NCBI GenBank assembly: GCA_022113835.1
Contig: JAILWY010000016.1
Location: 13,175,501-13,239,500 of the forward strand
Reading direction: 5' to 3'
DNA from: Atopsyche davidsoni
Lineage: Eukaryota; Arthropoda; Insecta; Trichoptera; Hydrobiosidae
Length of the DNA stretch: 64,000 bases
Program-made: the position numbers and the translations under genes
In this document: one piece after another, positions 58,689-64,000 of the stretch
How positions within the stretch are numbered: position 1 is the first letter of the stretch
Layout: each line of letters starts with the position of its first letter
Notes under the pieces: model-generated
What the model saw: the letters and a program-made list of their open reading frames with translations, nothing else
The model's database searches: none
What the model was told of the DNA's origin: nothing

Positions 58689-60391
58689 ATCAGTTGTGTC
58701 TACAACTATATTTTACAAAAAATATTTTTTATTGTTTTAAATCTGCTGAATATAATATTAAAAAGTTTAATTGAAACAGCGAACTTTCTTGCCCGTTTTT
58801 TGTTGTGTCTTAGCAAACATTTGATTGATTTATATATTTGATAATAACAATTGAATCCATCTGGTCTTTGATAAATGTTTAAAAAATAGCACGTTGAGCT
58901 TAAATACAGTTTCAGTCATTGAAAGTTTGTGAAATTTCAATAATTTTAATGTGAAATAAATAAATAATATGACTATAAAATAATTCAATAAGGCGTGACG
59001 GAGCACTTCGTTATTTTGATTTTGGTCTTTAATTAGTATTTATTCGTGCTTGGGGGTTGTACTGGGTTATATTTTGAATTTTCTGACGTTTCCACACCGA
59101 TACTCTGGTCAATTTTGGGTATTTGTCTCTGGAGATAGCGCACGTTAAACTGGTTATTAGGTTAGTAAAATAATATTGGGATATACAAGCTGAATGTTAG
59201 ACTTGATTGATTTCGTACTGTGTCTCTGTGTATTTAAATGTATAATATAAAATAAATCACCAACGAGAAAAGTAGAAAAAAATTGTGCAAGTTTTAACCA
59301 CTCAACCTATTTTTCCTAACCTTACGAAACGGGTGATTTTATATTATCTGTAAACAGTGTAATAAAGAACACCAATTAACGCAGCTTATTAAGATTTTAA
59401 AATCAACCATGAATTCAAAAAAGTCAGTAGCTTTTTAAATGTAAAAATTAAACAAGCTCAACGTTGAAAACAAAATACAAACAATAAATTGATGCTTATT
59501 TGAAATTCGCAGCCGTCAAAATGTATTAAATATTTATTGAATGAAATAAACATTATGAACGCTTTTTTATTGCTTAGATCAAATGAAATATTGTTTACAA
59601 CGGACATCGAGTATAAAATAAAGATATTACCATACTAAATTCTTTACTTGTAAAAACAAAAAAAACACCATTCATCGATTGTTTTTATGACATATAATAA
59701 TCAATGTTTTTATAATAACGTCGATAATTAAACAAGATCGAAAACAAGCGGACAGTTCAATTGAAATTGTCTAAATCACAAAGTTTGAGTTTAGATATAA
59801 AAAGTTTTTATTGGAATTTTGCAAATATTCCACAGCAAATATCTTGTAGAATTTACGATCGGAGATATTGGCACATTTACTATTTGATATTCTTTTTCTC
59901 TCATATCTTCTATTCGACCGTCTGTAGGAGTGCGACACGTCATTGGTCTTTGGAGCGTTTCATTTTTATGCTAAACATTTCTCTTAACTTTCTCTTCTCT
60001 TTTATTTCTCCTGATTTACGTTTGAGTCTTTCTGCTTCTATCTCATTTTTTCAGGTGTCAGTAGCTATCAGCTATTTTTCATTTTCACTTCTTTCGCTGC
60101 TAGTCCCTTTCCCAGGAGAGTATTTTAAAGACAAATAATGACAATTCATCGCTGGTTCACACTTCGAGCTTTATGTTAATGTACTGTTTTGTCTGTTTTA
60201 TCATGTTTCATGGTTTAATTTAAAAAAAAACATTACAGATATCAAGATCAATATGCTAAATATACGTTAAATTGTATAAGTAGGTTTATATAACACTTTT
60301 TATCGAAATTTCTTGTTGGAATTAAATCATAATATTTTGTTTTAGGTAGTAAATTGTTTATATGTTTTTCCAACTTTTTAAATATTTTTTG
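58689..60391. other. AT-rich to mixed stretch
   Basis: The first 200 bases may continue the repeat (CTTGCCCGTTTTTTG near 58795). A mixed patch lies at 58985-59165. A 125-codon frame at 59761-60138 begins with TTG and is mostly F, S, L and I; it follows a pyrimidine-rich strand and shows no domain, so I do not call it a gene. Confidence 0.45.
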
Positions 60392-60482
60392 ACGCTACTA
60401 GTTTCGCGAACACGCATAGTTGGTATTTTCATATTACAAGAAAATGCCAATGAACCATGTTGGCGAAACTAGTAACGTCAAA
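60392..60482. repeat. Compact palindromic repeat with GTTGGCGAAAC core
   Basis: TTGACGCTACTAGTTTCGCG at the left pairs with CGAAACTAGTAACGTCAA at the right, and inside them TTGGTATTTTC pairs with GAAAATGCCAA. The right arm has the same GTTGGCGAAAC core as the foldback family, but the outer sequence differs. A mixed patch downstream (to about 60720) resembles, on the minus strand, the CCCGTTTTGTCT tail after copy 2. Confidence 0.6.
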
Positions 60483-60799
60483 TTAAATAAGAGTTGGAAT
60501 AACACATTTTAAATACGAGTATGTATAAACTCTATTTTATTTTAAAATTTACAAGTTGGTTGGCTAAGAGTGAAATATAAAAAAAATCTTACTGATTTAA
60601 TTTATTGATGTGATAGGTGATTGAGCCAATAACGTCTTCTGCATCCAGATTTAAACATTAAATATTCTGTTTAAATAGCGGAACGCTAGAATTTCTTCCT
60701 CATTACTTTTTTAGACAAAAAACGGATTTTTAAATTATGCAAATTCGTTAATTACACCGAAAATACTTAAACGTGAATAAAACTGCAAAAAAGCAAAGA

Positions 60800-60915
60800 A
60801 AAGGGAGGGCGTCCGTAGACAAACTAGGTCAAAGAAGCAATAGGAGCTCGTCTATGGCAGTGGGAGGAGGTCTGGGGTCCCCGATATTCAACTGGACTTA
60901 TGGGGTAGGTAAGTG
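60800..60915. other. Mixed-composition island
   Basis: Includes GGGAGGGCGTCCGTAG and GGAGGAGGTCTGGGGTCC. No coding frame. Confidence 0.3.
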
Positions 60916-61071
60916 ATCGTACTTTTCAATAATTAGGGTAGAAAACATTGGACTGTGTGGTTTTACGATTATAAAAAAAATCATTATGATTTTTATTAGT
61001 ATTTAGCATTCACGATTTGAAGACGGTGCTTGTAAGATGCTTATTATATTAATGGAAAATATAATGAACAT

Positions 61072-61088
61072 CCTAACCTAACCTAACC
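61072..61088. repeat. Interstitial telomere-like (CCTAA)n
   Basis: CCTAACCTAACCTAACC, 3.4 copies of the insect telomere unit (TTAGG on the other strand). Such short tracts also arise by chance or from repair. Confidence 0.6.
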
Positions 61089-61679
61089 ATGATATAAATG
61101 AAAAAGTAATTTAAAACAAATAATAATACATATATTTTATCAATCTCGTAGTATTAGTGAAAGGAAATATTTTGAATGAACTAAAATCTTAAACAAACAA
61201 TTTATTGAATTTCAAGCAGAAATTCAAAACGAAGTTTTCACTTTCATGTTTCCCTTTTAAGATAAATTATAATATATTTATAGATTGTGCTCACTATCGA
61301 AACAACATTTTTCTGTCGCTGTCCTTTGTTAATATTGAAATATACCCTCTCTGGTTTGAAATTCAAAAGTGATTTATGAACATTTATTATCAAACTATCA
61401 CAATGCATTTCATATATTTAGTGAAAAAGTTTGTTTAACTCCATCGGACCATTTAAAATGCACACAGAGACACAGTGTACAAATGAAAATTTTGCATAAA
61501 TGGTGAATTTGCCCAAAAACTTTTTAATATAACGCATTGGCTTACTTTTAAGTTTGAAATTATTGCTGCCATCGCAAATTATTGCCTCAGTTATTTTTTT
61601 AGATTATAAGTAATTTAAACACGATATTAAAGAGATTTATATTTAGTAAGTAATAATAATCAACCTGATTGTCGATCAA
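61089..61679. other. AT-rich non-coding stretch
   Basis: Nothing recognised. Confidence 0.6.
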
Positions 61680-61880
61680 GTCTTCTCCAAGAAAATACGC
61701 CAAAAGTCGATGCATAGTACTGGTATCAAGTAGTTTATCTCCCACAGTAGTTCCCCGTTACAACATCCACCGTTTCATCTTCAGTCAACCCGACGTCCCT
61801 CAGGGTTGCTGTACAGCACCCTCTTTACTGACTTTTGGTCGTCTGTGCTGTACAAATGACCCAACCATCACATTCTGACA
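61680..61880 (+). pseudogene. Possible non-LTR reverse transcriptase scrap
   Basis: A GC-richer 200-bp piece with a frame reading FSQPDVPQGCCTAPSLLTF. Non-LTR reverse transcriptases of the jockey type carry VPQGSxLxPxLF at this point, and the preceding basic/aromatic stretch is in the right place. The frame ends at TGA near 61877 and the rest of the domain is not visible. If real, it is a short, decayed fragment; the match rests on about ten residues. Confidence 0.35.
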
Positions 61881-62339
61881 ATTTTTATTGACTTATCCAT
61901 GTTGAAATATTGGTAAAAATAATACAATTTAGCATTGTAACTTCTCTTCCAAAAATAAAAATTTAATTTAATTTGAAAGAGCTTTTTTTTATTAATAATT
62001 TCTGGAGCACAGGCTTTTATAATTACACGTATCACGGAACCTTAGTATAATATGTATTCTGGACTCCTGGAGTACTAAATTTTGCATTTATCGTTGATAT
62101 ATTTTTAACTGATAACATGAAGTGAGTATTTATTGAATATTTATTTACGTAATATGTTTGAAGGTAAATAATCCGTTCTTGGAATTTTAAATAAAATTCT
62201 AAAAATCTTCATCCCAAAACTCAATAATTGAAAATCATAAATACAAAATTCTTCTATAGACTTTGCCAGCGTCAACTGTGGCTACAGTTTTACAAAATGA
62301 TATACTATTTCAAAAAAAATATGATAGCCTTCATTATAA
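61881..62339. other. AT-rich non-coding stretch
   Basis: Nothing recognised. Confidence 0.6.
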
Positions 62340-62610
62340 TAAATATTAACATGCAATGTTCCAGCGACAGCGCCGAGCACAGCAGCCTCCGTGACGTCAT
62401 GGCTTTCCCCATTCGACACGTCCCACATTTTCGCGGTCTGTTTATCTTTCCAGCAGCGGGAAAATATGTCTGCATTTACACTGGGAAAGCTGAAACGTAA
62501 TCTCACGAAAGCGAAATGAAAAAGTATGGTTTGTTATTGCACGTACGGGGGTGAGTGTGTCGGAGAGAATTCGGACGGTTTTTTGTCACCCGTTTTTTCT
62601 TGGTTCTTGC
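62340..62610. other. GC-rich island with a CRE
   Basis: TGACGTCA palindrome at 62392-62399 in GC-rich sequence (CCAGCGACAGCGCCGAGC). Frames of 74-90 codons overlap on both strands with no domain. A candidate promoter or enhancer; ATG codons follow but no gene is evident. Confidence 0.35.
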
Positions 62611-63528
62611 GGTCTTCAAATACTGAAGCTTTAGAACATGTAGGGATGATTGTGGTGGCTTTTTATCAGCAAATCAAAAAAGGCAGGAATAGAATTGTTT
62701 TGGCAAAAGCCGAGCAAAAATAGGGGTTTTTGTGCCTTTTTCTGTACTATTTTTTCTTCTGCTTCTAGAGATATGAAGGTAAGTTATTTTGTATTATATT
62801 CTTGGATTAAATAACGTTATACCGTTTTCTTACTAACATGTTTATTAACACACAATCTGTCTCACTTTTCTTAAGTTTTTTTAAAATTATATTTGTATTT
62901 TATATTATAGTAATACGTACATTTATTATTCATTATTTATTTTAAGACATAAAATGCTCAAAAAATTTGGTAATATATTATACATATATGTTATAAAAAG
63001 GTTTTATTTATTATGTAAGAAAGCTCTCTCAAACTAATGTTTTTTCATTCTTATAAAATAACTTCTTCGGTAAAATTTCAACGGTTTTATCGATTTAAAT
63101 CATAATTTTTCTTTTTTATATCATCTAACGTGTATATAATTTTTATCAAAACTACAACACAAAACATTTTTTAATATTCTGGTTTCAGTTTAATAATATA
63201 TTGACAAATTTTAATTTGAAGATTTTTTAAAACATTTAAGTATATGCTTAAAATGAACAAATTTAATAAAAACATATTATTTTCGACTATTTTCCTGGAA
63301 ACATAAAAATATTCGTGGGTGCTAAATCGTCTGAATAAGTAATTTTTTCGTGTATGACGCGGGAATTGAATTATGAAATTGTATATACAAATATGTCATA
63401 TTTCAGTTTCAATAGGCTTGTACTAGAGATGTTTTAAAAAAAAATTGTTAATTTTACCCAAAAAACACTGAATAATGAATTTTTAATTTAATGAATAAAA
63501 TATATCATTATATTCAGATAATAAAAGT
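62611..63528. other. AT-rich non-coding stretch
   Basis: Nothing recognised beyond a mixed first 100 bases. Confidence 0.55.
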
Positions 63529-63578
63529 CTTAAGGCCGCGTGCAATTTGTAGCAACATTTAGCTACAAATTCCTTAAG
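63529..63578. repeat. Nested hairpin
   Basis: AATTTGTAGC (63544-63553) and GCTACAAATT (63562-63571) form a perfect 10-bp stem with an 8-base loop. Outside it CTTAAGG and CCTTAAG form a second 7-bp stem. Could be a transposon end, a structured RNA or a binding site. Confidence 0.5.
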
Positions 63579-64000
63579 GTGAACTTCTCAGCGTTATGCA
63601 GATGTTTTTATTCAAGAAGTAGGACAAAAAATCTAATCGGTTGATAGGATTCCCAAAAACCTTCAGGAGCAAACAATCCACTTTGAAAAGCATCCAATCC
63701 GGCAGAAATCCAAAAAGGAACAATAAAAATGAGCAAATTCATTGCAAACGGGTGTCGCAAACGCAATGGCGTACAATAGAAGTTACTTTAAGAAATTTTA
63801 GGACAAAAGAAGACACAAACCTTGTTATTAGTTAACTGATATTTTTTTTGGAATTTTTTTTTATTTTAAAGCGGCAATCTTGCTTTTACCACAGATGTTA
63901 AATTTACAAATACTTATACTGAATGATCAGTACTTCAAATAACGATTTTTTGTAATAACAATAACACTGAATATGCGTTTTCATTTAAATATACCATTAG
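63579..64000. other. Mixed to AT-rich end of window
   Basis: A 64-codon frame at 63641-63835 is rich in K, N, R and Q with no domain I know. No gene called. Confidence 0.45.

Noticed and set aside
59761..60138. 125-codon plus-strand open frame
   Set aside because: It starts at TTG, is dominated by F, S, L and I from a pyrimidine-rich strand, and has no domain or splice signals I can support.

Overview
The window looks like 64 kb of AT-rich nuclear DNA from an arthropod, most likely an insect. The pointers are a BEL/Pao LTR retrotransposon whose primer site matches the 3' end I recall for insect tRNA-Tyr, Helitrons with animal-type ends, an AT-rich background full of homopolymers, and a short interstitial (CCTAA)n tract. 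No host protein-coding gene can be called with confidence. The only long coding region belongs to the retrotransposon. The rest reads as a gene desert or very long intron.

Layout: 1-6.6 kb is AT-rich, with one foldback repeat copy near 1.2 kb. A solo LTR of a second BEL/Pao-like family lies on the minus strand at 6679-7635. From 9 to 23 kb there are weak exon-like pieces (9.6 and 11.1 kb), three non-autonomous Helitrons (13.3, 20.3 and 23.6 kb), a foldback element between TA microsatellites (15.1-15.4 kb) and the best preserved member of a palindromic repeat family (18.85-19.03 kb). A complete BEL/Pao element occupies 25243-33676. It has two 868-bp LTRs that read identical, a 5-bp target duplication, gag and pol frames offset by one base at an A8 run, and two minisatellites. 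From 34 to 64 kb there are two tRNA-like sequences, two more Helitrons (45.4 and 46.6 kb, the second with relics of Helitron coding sequence), further palindromic repeats (37.3, 45.0, 52.4, 58.5, 60.4 kb) and a possible non-LTR reverse transcriptase scrap near 61.8 kb.

About 30 islands of 100-300 bp stand out from the AT background by their mixed or GC-rich sequence. Most lack convincing coding potential, and several contain palindromes, homeodomain-like, E-box or CRE sites. They are the best candidates for host function (regulatory elements or small exons), but this is inference from composition only.

The retrotransposon parts act together: the LTR supplies promoter and polyadenylation signals, Gag packages RNA, and the pol protease, reverse transcriptase, RNase H and integrase copy and insert it. 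The Helitron copies and foldback repeats encode nothing intact and would depend on proteins made elsewhere.
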